Shown here: positions 24,996 through 33,350 of the stretch, piece by piece
Layout: each line of letters opens with the position of its first letter
How positions within the stretch are numbered: the stretch's first letter is position 1
Source of the DNA: Gemmatimonadota bacterium
Lineage (GTDB): Bacteria; ARS69
Assembly (NCBI GenBank): GCA_030747075.1
Contig: JASLLL010000016.1
Span: 1 to 53,948, forward strand
Length of the DNA stretch: 53,948 nucleotides
Direction of reading: 5' to 3'
The notes under the pieces: model-generated
What the model was told of the DNA's origin: nothing
Database searches by the model: none
Seen by the model: the letters and a program-made list of their open reading frames with translations, nothing else
Position numbers and translations under genes: made by a program

Positions 24996-26422
24996 TCCGA
25001 TGCGCCCTTCCGGCGCTGACGCTGTGCGCCCTCGTCGGTTCGGCCGTGGTCGATCCGGCGGGGGCGTTTGAGCTTCCGGGGCTTGGCGCGCTTCTCGGCA
25101 CCGAGGATCCGCTGGCGGCGTTCCCCGATTCGCTGCCCCGTGAAGGCGTCGTGCGCGCGGGCTATGCGCATCACCTTCTCTACCGGTCCACGGAGGGCGA
25201 CACGCGCCACCATTACGCCACGACCGGCGTCTGGGGAATGGTGCTGGCGAGGGGAGGGCCGCGCCTGTGGTTTGGCGCGCGGGCGTCGGGGGACCGTGTC
25301 ACGATCCTCCAGCGTGAAGTGCACGGCCCAGACGACGCGCTCGATGGGCGTCGCCCGGTGGAACACATCTCAATGGCGTGGGCGGCGCGGCGGGGCCGGT
25401 GGGAGGCGCGGGGACTTCTGGGTGGCGCGGGCGGCACGGAGTGCGCGCTGGAGGTCCGGGGCGCGTGGGGCGCACTGGAGCGCGTCGAGGCACGCGCGTG
25501 GCTGGCGCGCACCGAAACGCGACTGTCGCAGCGCGTCTCCGGGTCGCTCTTTCGCTTTCCGGTCCGGCTTCGAGATGAAGTCGGCGAAGCGCACCTTGGG
25601 CTTCGTCCGATCCTTGGCGTTCTTCGCGTGGAAGCGTCCGCCAGGCGGCGGCGTGTCGCGGGAGAACGCACCGACCCGGAGACCTGGAACCTGCCGTTCA
25701 TTGCCGTGGATCGCCTGTCCGCGCGCCTCTCTGCGGTCCGGGGTCCGCAAGTGGACCTTCGCGCCTCGCGGGAGGTGGCGTCTGTGGACCTTGCCATGGC
25801 GTCGGGCGGCACGCGCTATCTGGACGCGGGCGGCGTCGAGACGGACCGGCGAACGGTGGAAGCGGGATGGAGGCCGGGGTCGCGTCTTCGCGTCTCGGGC
25901 GGGGTGGACCGATGGCGCGTGCGGGGCGGCCGGGGCTTCGCGGAGATCTGGCCGTTCAGCGTCTGGGAGATCTTCCGGTCCACGCGCTACCGGCTCGTCT
26001 CCGTGGACGCGCACTGGGAGGCCATCTACGCCCGCGTCGAGTGGAGTACGCACGCATGGCGCAGTCTTCGTCTGCGAATCGACGGACGGTTTGAGAAGTG
26101 GAAGGACCACGGGAGGGTCGCGTGGGAAGAGCGCGTCCCGGTGGTGTACCCGTTCTACTTCACCTACGAAGCGCACGAGGCCGAGTTCGACACGCACGCC
26201 CCCTGGGGCGCCCAACTCGATCTGGAACTCACCTGGTCGCCGCGCCCGGGGTGGACCGGCGCGCTTCACGCCAGGAGTGTGGCTCCGCTGGGGGACGATC
26301 GGCCCGAGGCCGACGCGCCTCCCGGTCCGCCGGGTCCGCCACCCCCGCCCTCCCCTCCTTCGGAGAAGAAGCGGATCCTGGGCGGGCTTTCGCTGGCCGC
26401 GTCGGTTGCGCGGGCGTGGTGA
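24992..26422 (+). CDS. Putative outer-membrane beta-barrel protein
   Basis: Predicted 476 residues from GTG 24992, overlapping the lipoprotein stop. The N-terminus ALPALTLCALVGSAVVDPAGA is a signal peptide. The mature part is rich in alternating Arg/aromatic/Val strands (for example RLVSVDAHWEAIYARVEWST and SLRLRIDGRFEKW) typical of a barrel, and ends in a Pro-rich segment, PPGPPPPPSPPSEKKR, then GGLSLAASVARAW. The final Trp is compatible with barrel insertion, though the Pro stretch just before it is odd. No homologous family recognised. Paired with the lipoprotein encoded upstream. Confidence 0.72.
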   Translation: MIRCALPALTLCALVGSAVVDPAGAFELPGLGALLGTEDPLAAFPDSLPREGVVRAGYAHHLLYRSTEGDTRHHYATTGVWGMVLARGGPRLWFGARASGDRVTILQREVHGPDDALDGRRPVEHISMAWAARRGRWEARGLLGGAGGTECALEVRGAWGALERVEARAWLARTETRLSQRVSGSLFRFPVRLRDEVGEAHLGLRPILGVLRVEASARRRRVAGERTDPETWNLPFIAVDRLSARLSAVRGPQVDLRASREVASVDLAMASGGTRYLDAGGVETDRRTVEAGWRPGSRLRVSGGVDRWRVRGGRGFAEIWPFSVWEIFRSTRYRLVSVDAHWEAIYARVEWSTHAWRSLRLRIDGRFEKWKDHGRVAWEERVPVVYPFYFTYEAHEAEFDTHAPWGAQLDLELTWSPRPGWTGALHARSVAPLGDDRPEADAPPGPPGPPPPPSPPSEKKRILGGLSLAASVARAW

Positions 26423-26452
26423 GCCGCACTGAGGGCTCACTGGCAGTGTGAT

Positions 26453-26482
26453 TTGGCGCATCCGTGCCCATTTCGGTAGAAT
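26453..26482 (+). promoter_or_regulatory. Possible promoter of the beta-propeller gene pair
   Basis: TTGGCG (26453-26458), an 18-base spacer, then TAGAAT (26477-26482), which matches the -10 consensus at five of six positions. It lies 70 bases upstream of the ATG at 26552. Confidence 0.45.
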
Positions 26483-26551
26483 GGTCCCACGCCTTGGCCG
26501 GCGGGAAGCACGCATCCGAAGAACTCTCACACCCTCTCCCCCCGGGAGGCC

Positions 26552-28813
26552 ATGGTGCCGAAGTTCCTCTGCTGTCGCCGGATCGTCGACCGTCTGCTTC
26601 TTGCCCTCTCCATTCCGATCGCTCTGGCGTGGGTACTGGCGCCACAGCCCGCCACCGCTTGCCGCATCGGGTCGCGGTGGGACGCCACCGCTCCCGCGGG
26701 GTCGGGGGCGCCGCCTGCCGGTCCCGCGTCGCGCACTGGGCACTTCGCGGACGGCTTCAGCCATCTCGTCTCGGTCGGCGTGTCCAACTACGACTCCGAC
26801 TGCAATCCGTGGCTCACTTCCGACGAGTCGGAGATCTTCTTCATCCGCGCGTCCGGCCATGCCGGGCCTGCGGATTCGCTCTTCGAAGGGAAGTGGGACA
26901 TCTACCACGCGGACTGGGATTCCGTGGCGGGGGACTGGGGGCCGGTGTCGAATCTGGGACCGGGCGTGAACTCACCCAATGCGGACCGCAGCCCGACGAC
27001 GACGGCGGACGGGGACACGCTGATCTTCGCATCCGGGGCCATCATGAGGGTGGCGATTCGTTCCGGAGGAGTGTTCTCTCTGGTGGATTCGCTCTTCACG
27101 GGGATGGACCCGTGCCTTTCCGAAGACGGATCGCAACTTTACTTCGTGCGCAACTACGACATCTGGGTGGCGGACCGCGGACCGAGCGGCGCCATCACCG
27201 ACTGGGTGAACCTGCGCGCGCTCAACTCCTTCGTCAATACAACCTACCGGGAGGATCGGCCCTACATCTCCCGTGACGGAACCCGACTCTTCTTTGCGGA
27301 CTTCGGAGGCCCCCGCCCGGGCGGGTACGGGGACGCGGACCTGTGGGTGAGCGACTGGGATCCGGTCATGAGCGACTGGAAGCCGCCCGCGAACATGGGG
27401 CCGCCGGTCAACAGCGACCGGCCCACCTGCACGCCGTGGGTGTCGGCGGACGGACGGCGGATCTACACCGCGTCGGAATCGAACGAGGGAAGCCGCGGCA
27501 CGGAGGACATCTGGATCTCGTACGCGGACTCGACCGTGGCGCCGGACTCCGCGAGCCATGTGCCGGGAGACTGGACACTCCTGGGCGATCTGGCCGGGGC
27601 GTGGAATGTGTACGACATCATCGGGGAGACCGGCGGCACGCTCCTCGCGGCGACTTCCCCGGAGGGCGCCGTCTTCCGGTCGACCGACGACGGCACTTCG
27701 TGGGCGAAGACGATTCTGCCCGGCGCGATGAAAGTCCATGTGCTCATGGAGACAAGCACCGGGGATCTGTATGCGGGGACCTACCCGCGGGGGCGCGTAT
27801 TCCGGTCGACGGACGGGGGGGCATCCTGGAGCGGCACGGCGCCGATCCCCGGCGCGAAGAGCATTCGGTCGCTTCTGGAGACCTCCGACGGGCGCGTGCT
27901 TGCGGGCGCGTCGCCGGACTGCGCCATCTTCGCCACGACCGACGGCGGGAGCAGCTGGTCCGCGCTGGGGGCCACTTCCGGCATGAAGAACAGCGTGACG
28001 CGGATGGCCGAACCGTCGCCGGGGGTGCTCCTGGCGGGCGGCTGGGGAGACCTGAACCGCTCGATCAATGGCGGGAGTTCGTGGAGCCGGATCATTCTGG
28101 GAAGCGGGATGTTCAGCTTCGAGTCGTTCACCACCGACTCCTCGGGGACACTCTGGATGACCGGCTGGAGCCACCACGATCAGGGCTTCGTCAGGAGAAG
28201 CAACGACGACGGGGCGTCGTGGACCACGACTTCCTCCTCGGTCACGGTGGATTCGCTGAACGCGGTGCGCGTATACGATCTCGTGGAGCCGGAGGCGGGA
28301 TCGCTCCTTGTCGGGTTCCAGCCCGGGCCGGAGCGGGTCGCTTGTCTCACCACCGACGGAGGGTCGACCTGGGATGTCCAGGAGTCGCTCTCCGGCGCGC
28401 GGGAGATTCTCCGCTTCCACAAAGACTCCGGCGGCGTGATCTATGCGGGGACCACGCCCAACGGCGACCTCTTCCGATGGGACGGCGGGAGCGCGACCGG
28501 CGCGGCGGTGCCGGGCGAGGGGCCAGCGCCTGTTCGGATGACGGCGGTCCTCGGCGGCGTGCCAAATCCCTTCCGCGAGCGGACGGTCGTGTCGTGGCAG
28601 GTGCCGCGCCGGACGGTCGCGGAGCTTTCGATCGTGGATGTGGCGGGGCGCCATGTGCGCTCGCTCTTCGCGGGTTCGGCTTCGGCGGGGCTGCACGAGA
28701 CCGCGTGGGACGGGCGCGACGAGTCGGGCGTGGCGGTGGCTTCCGGGATCTACTTTGCGCGGCTTCACTCGGGGGAGAGCGTGACCTTCCAGCGCGTCAC
28801 GAGGGTCCGATGA
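26552..28813 (+). CDS. Secreted PD40/Asp-box beta-propeller protein with C-terminal sorting domain (copy 1)
   Basis: Predicted 753 residues, ATG 26552 behind GGGAGG, with a signal peptide (LLLALSIPIALAWVLA). Residues of about 65-350 hold TolB/PD40-like blades such as ADGDTLIFASG, SEDGSQLYFVR and SRDGTRLFFADF. Residues of about 355-640 hold Asp-box repeats of the BNR/sialidase kind: FRSTDDGTSW, FRSTDGGASW, ATTDGGSSW, LTTDGGSTW. From about residue 665, VPNPFRERTVVSWQVP starts a FlgD-like Ig domain ending SGIYFARLHSG and RVTRVR, the form of a C-terminal sorting signal. It is probably exported across the outer membrane, perhaps by a type-IX-like system. No sialidase active site was seen. Confidence 0.9.
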   Translation: MVPKFLCCRRIVDRLLLALSIPIALAWVLAPQPATACRIGSRWDATAPAGSGAPPAGPASRTGHFADGFSHLVSVGVSNYDSDCNPWLTSDESEIFFIRASGHAGPADSLFEGKWDIYHADWDSVAGDWGPVSNLGPGVNSPNADRSPTTTADGDTLIFASGAIMRVAIRSGGVFSLVDSLFTGMDPCLSEDGSQLYFVRNYDIWVADRGPSGAITDWVNLRALNSFVNTTYREDRPYISRDGTRLFFADFGGPRPGGYGDADLWVSDWDPVMSDWKPPANMGPPVNSDRPTCTPWVSADGRRIYTASESNEGSRGTEDIWISYADSTVAPDSASHVPGDWTLLGDLAGAWNVYDIIGETGGTLLAATSPEGAVFRSTDDGTSWAKTILPGAMKVHVLMETSTGDLYAGTYPRGRVFRSTDGGASWSGTAPIPGAKSIRSLLETSDGRVLAGASPDCAIFATTDGGSSWSALGATSGMKNSVTRMAEPSPGVLLAGGWGDLNRSINGGSSWSRIILGSGMFSFESFTTDSSGTLWMTGWSHHDQGFVRRSNDDGASWTTTSSSVTVDSLNAVRVYDLVEPEAGSLLVGFQPGPERVACLTTDGGSTWDVQESLSGAREILRFHKDSGGVIYAGTTPNGDLFRWDGGSATGAAVPGEGPAPVRMTAVLGGVPNPFRERTVVSWQVPRRTVAELSIVDVAGRHVRSLFAGSASAGLHETAWDGRDESGVAVASGIYFARLHSGESVTFQRVTRVR
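28415..28813 (+). repeat. Near-identical 3' end shared by the tandem propeller genes (copy 1)
   Basis: This block aligns without gaps, at an offset of 2210 bases, to 30625-31023. By hand I count about 26 differences over roughly 390 bases (about 93% identity). The differences are spread through the block and many are synonymous. The upstream parts of the genes are much less alike. Confidence 0.85.
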
Positions 28814-31023
28814 CGGGCGGCGGTCGGCGGCGGCCCGCATTCGGGTCGGCCGCGGCGCTCGGGCTGTTGATCGCGGGCGCGGCGATCGCCTGCGATCCGG
28901 GCAACGCCCCGGACGGCGAACAACCCTATGCGGGGGCTCGCGGGATCGGCGGCACGGCGGCCGGTTCGTACAGCCATCCGATCAGCCTCAGCGTCTGCCT
29001 CTACGATTCCGAGTGCAACGGGTGGCTCACGCCTGACGAGCAGGAACTCTTCTTCATCCGCCTGTCGGGTGTGGGCGGTCCCGCGGATTCCGGCCATCAG
29101 GGCAACTGGGATCTCTACCACGCGGAATGGGATTCCGTGGCGGGGGACTGGGGTCCGGACACGAATCTCGGGCCGGGAGTCAACACGGCTGCCGGAGAGC
29201 GTCGGCCCACCACGACGGCCGACGGCGACACTCTCCTCTACGCGAGCGGGGCGGTCATTCGATGCGCGGTGCGAACGGCTGGCGTGTTCACGCAAGTCGA
29301 TTCGCTCTTTGTCGGGTCGGATCCGTGCCTGTCGGCGAATGCGTCGCAGCTTTACTATGTGAAGGCGTCCAACATCTGGCTTGCGGACCGGGGCCCGAGC
29401 GGCGCCATCACCGACTGGGTGAACCACCGGGCTGCTCCCGGAGCCGTGAACAGCCCCAACGCGGAGGTTCGGCCCTATATCTCCCGAGACGGCCAGCGGC
29501 TCTACTTCAGCGACTTCGGGGGGATTCGGCCCGGAGGCTACGGGAACGCGGACCTGTGGGTGAGCGAGCTTGTGGGGGCAGGCGTCTGGGGTCCGCCGCA
29601 GAATCTGGGGGCCCCCGTCAATACGGATGGCCCGGCCTGTACGCCGTGGGCGTCGGTGGGGGAGGATCGGCTGGTCATTTCCTCCGGCGTCTCCGAGGGC
29701 ACGCGCGGCATTGAGGATCTGTGGGTGCTGCATGCGGATTCGAGTGTGGCGCCGGACACGGTGGTGCATCCCGATGGAGTGTGGGCGCAGCTTGGAGAAC
29801 TGGACGGCGCGTGGAATGTGAACGCGATTCTCGGAGAGACGGGCGGAACGCTCCACGCCGCGACCTCTCCCGAAGGCGCGGTGTATCGATCGACCGACGC
29901 GGGCGCGAGCTGGGCGAAGTCGCTGCTTCCGGGAGCGATGAACGCGTACTCGCTTCTCCAGACGCCCGGCGGGGATCTCTACGCGGGGACCTACCCGGAC
30001 GGGGATGTGTTCTTCTCCGGTGACGACGGGCTTTCGTGGATTGCTACCGGGGACATCCCGGGGGCCACCGCCGTGCGGGCACTTCTTTCGACCTCCGACG
30101 GGCGCGTGCTGGCCGGAACCTCGCCCAACTGCGACATCTACGCCACGGTCGACTCGGGAGCGACCTGGACGGCCCTGGGAGCCACCTCCGCCATGCAGAA
30201 CAAGATCGCAACGCTCTACGAACCCTCTCCCGGCATTCTGCTGGCGGGAGGATGGGGTCGTCTCAACCGTTCCACGGACGGCGGCGCCACATGGACCGGG
30301 CTGATGCTGGGATCGGGAATGTGGAGCGTGGAGAGCTTCCACAACGACTCCGCGGGGCGCGTGTGGTGGACCGGTTGGTCGCATGACCTCCACGGGGGGC
30401 AGGTGCGATGGAGCACCGATGTCGGCGTGACCTGGACCCCGGTCGCTTCCGTGGAGGCGGACTCGATCCACGCGATCCGCATTTTCGATCTGGTGGAAAC
30501 GCCGGAGGGAGACTTCCTGGTCGGGTTCCAGCCGGGAATGGAGCAGCCGGTCTGCCGGACCGGCGACGATGGAGCCACATGGACCGTGGAGGGCACCATG
30601 ACCGGCGTGCGGGAAGTGCTGCGCTTCCACAAGGATTCCGGCGGCGTGATCTACGCGGCGACCACTCCCAACGGCGACCTCTTCCGATGGGACGGCGGGA
30701 GCGCGACCGGCGCTGCGCTGCCGGGCGACGGGCCGGCGCCTGTTCGGATGACGGCGGTTCTCGGCGGCGTGCCGAATCCCTTCCGCGAGCGGACGGTCGT
30801 GTCGTGGCAGGTGCCGCGCCGGACGGCCGCGGAGCTGTCGATTGTGGATGTGGCGGGGCGCCATGTGCGTTCGCTCTTCGCGGGGCCGGCTTCGGCAGGA
30901 TTGCACGAGACCGCGTGGGACGGGCGCGACGAATCGGGCGTGGCGGTCGCTTCCGGGATCTACTTTGCGCGGCTTCGCGCGGGGGAAAGCGTGACCTTCC
31001 AGCGCGTCACGAGGGTGCGATGA
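28810..31023 (+). CDS. Secreted PD40/Asp-box beta-propeller protein with C-terminal sorting domain (copy 2)
   Basis: Predicted 737 residues, ATG 28810 inside the stop of copy 1 (ATGA). It has its own signal peptide (GSAAALGLLIAGAAIACD) and the same architecture: PD40 blades (TADGDTLLYASG, SRDGQRLYFSDFGG), Asp-box repeats (YRSTDAGASWAK, RSTDGGATW), then the FlgD-like sorting domain. The proteins align without large gaps and the last 130 residues are nearly identical, so this is a tandem duplication. Coupling suggests the pair is secreted together. The signal-peptide end AGAAIACD could also be read as a lipobox-like site. Confidence 0.9.
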   Translation: MTGGGRRRPAFGSAAALGLLIAGAAIACDPGNAPDGEQPYAGARGIGGTAAGSYSHPISLSVCLYDSECNGWLTPDEQELFFIRLSGVGGPADSGHQGNWDLYHAEWDSVAGDWGPDTNLGPGVNTAAGERRPTTTADGDTLLYASGAVIRCAVRTAGVFTQVDSLFVGSDPCLSANASQLYYVKASNIWLADRGPSGAITDWVNHRAAPGAVNSPNAEVRPYISRDGQRLYFSDFGGIRPGGYGNADLWVSELVGAGVWGPPQNLGAPVNTDGPACTPWASVGEDRLVISSGVSEGTRGIEDLWVLHADSSVAPDTVVHPDGVWAQLGELDGAWNVNAILGETGGTLHAATSPEGAVYRSTDAGASWAKSLLPGAMNAYSLLQTPGGDLYAGTYPDGDVFFSGDDGLSWIATGDIPGATAVRALLSTSDGRVLAGTSPNCDIYATVDSGATWTALGATSAMQNKIATLYEPSPGILLAGGWGRLNRSTDGGATWTGLMLGSGMWSVESFHNDSAGRVWWTGWSHDLHGGQVRWSTDVGVTWTPVASVEADSIHAIRIFDLVETPEGDFLVGFQPGMEQPVCRTGDDGATWTVEGTMTGVREVLRFHKDSGGVIYAATTPNGDLFRWDGGSATGAALPGDGPAPVRMTAVLGGVPNPFRERTVVSWQVPRRTAAELSIVDVAGRHVRSLFAGPASAGLHETAWDGRDESGVAVASGIYFARLRAGESVTFQRVTRVR
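30625..31023 (+). repeat. Near-identical 3' end shared by the tandem propeller genes (copy 2)
   Basis: Partner of 28415-28813. It codes for the end of the propeller region and the complete sorting domain. The higher identity here than in the rest of the genes suggests gene conversion or strong constraint on the secretion module. Confidence 0.85.
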
Positions 31024-31132
31024 CGCGTGGTCCGGTTCGTGTGCGGGGGGCGCGGTAACGCGTGACGCCGCCGGTCGGGAGCAGTAGGGTCCGGGGGATC
31101 GCACGCATGCTTCCCGATCCCGGAGGATCCCC

Positions 31133-31672
31133 GTGTTCAACAGAGACCATGCGCTCTCCAGCGTTTTCGGCACGGTGCTGATCGCGTTGCTGGCCGCCGC
31201 GCCTGCCTTCGCCACCGCAAACCACGCTCACCATCACTACCACATGGGCGTGCGGGCCTTCGCGGGCACCCGCCACGCCGCCACACTTCATTATGAGTCC
31301 TGGGGTGGGGGGATGGACCTCGCGCTGGCCCGGGACGACGCCGCGGACATGGAGCGTCTTGCGGGAGAAATCCTGGAACGCCTGGAGAGGCTGGAGGCGG
31401 TCTGGACTCCGCAGGAGGCCCGGAGGATCAACCGGGATGTCGCGTCCATGAAGTCCATGTGCGCACGGGCGGCGGCGCTTTCGCGCTCTGTCGTGGGCTT
31501 CATCGACGAGGCGACTGTCGACGGGGACCTCGTCGCGGACGAAACGCTCTCCATGCGCTGTGCCGGAAAGGCCCGAGAGTTGTGGGATCTCTTCAGCGGG
31601 ATTCTCGCGGCGCACAAACGCGCGGAACGCGTCCTGGGGATTCCGGTCCCGCCGGATCCGCCTTCGCGCTGA
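31133..31672 (+). CDS. Small exported protein, unknown function
   Basis: Predicted 179 residues from GTG 31133, behind GGAGG. Signal peptide VFGTVLIALLAAAPAFA, then a His-rich start of the mature protein (NHAHHHYHMG) that could bind a metal. The remainder is predicted helical (MERLAGEILERLERLEAVW) with two Cys in the C-terminal half (SMCARAAAL and SMRCAGKA). Family not recognised. It is loosely reminiscent of small periplasmic helical metal-binding proteins, which is only an impression. Confidence 0.7.
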   Translation: MFNRDHALSSVFGTVLIALLAAAPAFATANHAHHHYHMGVRAFAGTRHAATLHYESWGGGMDLALARDDAADMERLAGEILERLERLEAVWTPQEARRINRDVASMKSMCARAAALSRSVVGFIDEATVDGDLVADETLSMRCAGKARELWDLFSGILAAHKRAERVLGIPVPPDPPSR

Positions 31673-31871
31673 CCTCTCCGGGTGCTTTCGGGGGGCTACT
31701 CGCCGCCCCCTCCGCACGCTGCCAGACCGGTCGCGGCACTCGAGTGATCCGGGGAGACGCGCAGCACTTCGCGGAACGCGGCCTTTTCGGTCTTCGCGGG
31801 GTCATGCCACCGGGCCTGTCTGCCGATTCTACCGACAAGCCCCGTTCCGCCCCGTTGCCCGGGAGTGCCGC

Positions 31872-33350
31872 GTGTCGCGTTTGTCGGCGTCTCGTCGAGA
31901 GCCTCTCCAGTCCGTCGTTGTCCGCGAGGCGGCGCAGCGGTCGGCTTCGACTGTGGTGGCTCCGGTGCTGATCTATCTGCCGGGTGTCTACTTTGCGGAT
32001 CTCCCGCCGGAGTCCGCCTGGAAAGCGGTGGCCGCAGGCGTGGTGCTTCTGGTGAGCGCGGCGTTTCAGCTCGTCGTGGCGCGCGCGGCCGAGGCTCCGC
32101 GCGCGAATCGTCCTTCTCGCGGCCGCACGCTCTTCGCCACGGCCACGCTGGTCGCCGGTACGCTCTGGGGGGTGCTCTGCGCGTATGCAGTCACCACGCG
32201 CGGACTGGACACCGCGACGCTCATTCTGCTGGCTGGCGCCTGCGGGCTTTGCGTGGCGTCTTCCTCGCTGGCGCCCTGCCTTCGGGTTCACCGCGCGTAT
32301 CTGGGCGTGGTGGCATTGCCCGCGGCTGCGGCAACCCTCCACCGGGGGGGAGCCGACGGGTTTGCCGCCGCCGCCGTGCTCCTGCTCCTCTCAGGGCTCC
32401 TGACCGCGCAGGGGGGGCGCGCCCACCGGGAATACTGGACGGCGCTCGTGAATCGCCGGCTTCTGGAAGAGCGCGCGGAGGAGTTGGAGGCGGCGCAGGC
32501 TCGTCTGGATGAAGCCCGTCGCGCGGCGCCGGAGTTCCTCACGAACATGAGCCACGAGACGCGCACGCCGATCAACGGGATCACGGGGATGGCAGGTCTG
32601 CTTGACGAGACGGACCTGAGTCGTGAGCAGCGCGAGTATGTCGACTCCATCCGCCGGTCGGCGGACGCGCTGCTCGAACTCATCACGACGATTCTCGAAA
32701 TCTCGCGGGTCGAGGCCGGGCAGGTTTCGCTGGAGGACCACCGCTTCGATCTCGCGCGGACGATCTCGGGGATTGCCGAGACGATGGCCGACGCGGCACG
32801 GGAGAAGGGCGTGGACCTTGTGGTGGAGTACCCGCCGGGAGTTCCACGCCTCTTCCGGGGAGACGAAGGCCGCGTGCGGCAGATTCTCACGAACCTCGCC
32901 GGGAACGCGCTCAAGTTCACGCAGGAGGGCAGGGTGCGGATCGCGGTGGAGTGCGCGCGCGAGGAACGCGGCACCGCGATGGTGGTGGTGGCCGTGGAAG
33001 ACAGTGGCGTCGGGATTCCGGCGGAGAAGCTCGCGACGGTCTTCGACAAGTTCACTCAGGCCGACGGGTCCGCCACGCGCCGGTTTGGCGGTACGGGACT
33101 GGGGCTTGCGATGACGCGGCAACTGACGGAACTCATCGGCGGCGAGATCGGCGTGGAGAGTGTCCCGGGCAAGGGGTCCATCTTCCGGGTGCGGCTTCCG
33201 CTCGCTCTGGAACCGGCCCCGGACGCAAACGGGCCGCGCCCTTCGACGCGGCCCGCGGCACTGTCCGCCCGGAAGGAGACCTCTCAGAAGCTCTGGCTGA
33301 GTCCGAGAAGCGCCAGTCGTCCCAGTTCCGGCGCCCCAATGAACTCCTGA
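31872..33350 (+). CDS. Membrane sensor histidine kinase (orphan)
   Basis: About 492 residues from GTG 31872, with GGGAG ten bases upstream. About six hydrophobic segments fill residues 20-190 and no periplasmic domain is evident. A short coiled coil (RLLEERAEELEAAQARLDEA) leads into HisKA with the phospho-accepting His in NMSHETRTPINGI (about residue 226). The HATPase region has QILTNLAGNALKFT (N box), VEDSGVGIP (G1), KFTQADGSATRRFGGTGLGLA (F/G2). No receiver or Hpt domain follows and no response regulator gene is adjacent. The last 22 codons lie antisense to the 3' end of the TonB receptor gene and look like run-on sequence. Confidence 0.93.
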   Translation: MSRLSASRREPLQSVVVREAAQRSASTVVAPVLIYLPGVYFADLPPESAWKAVAAGVVLLVSAAFQLVVARAAEAPRANRPSRGRTLFATATLVAGTLWGVLCAYAVTTRGLDTATLILLAGACGLCVASSSLAPCLRVHRAYLGVVALPAAAATLHRGGADGFAAAAVLLLLSGLLTAQGGRAHREYWTALVNRRLLEERAEELEAAQARLDEARRAAPEFLTNMSHETRTPINGITGMAGLLDETDLSREQREYVDSIRRSADALLELITTILEISRVEAGQVSLEDHRFDLARTISGIAETMADAAREKGVDLVVEYPPGVPRLFRGDEGRVRQILTNLAGNALKFTQEGRVRIAVECAREERGTAMVVVAVEDSGVGIPAEKLATVFDKFTQADGSATRRFGGTGLGLAMTRQLTELIGGEIGVESVPGKGSIFRVRLPLALEPAPDANGPRPSTRPAALSARKETSQKLWLSPRSASRPSSGAPMNS

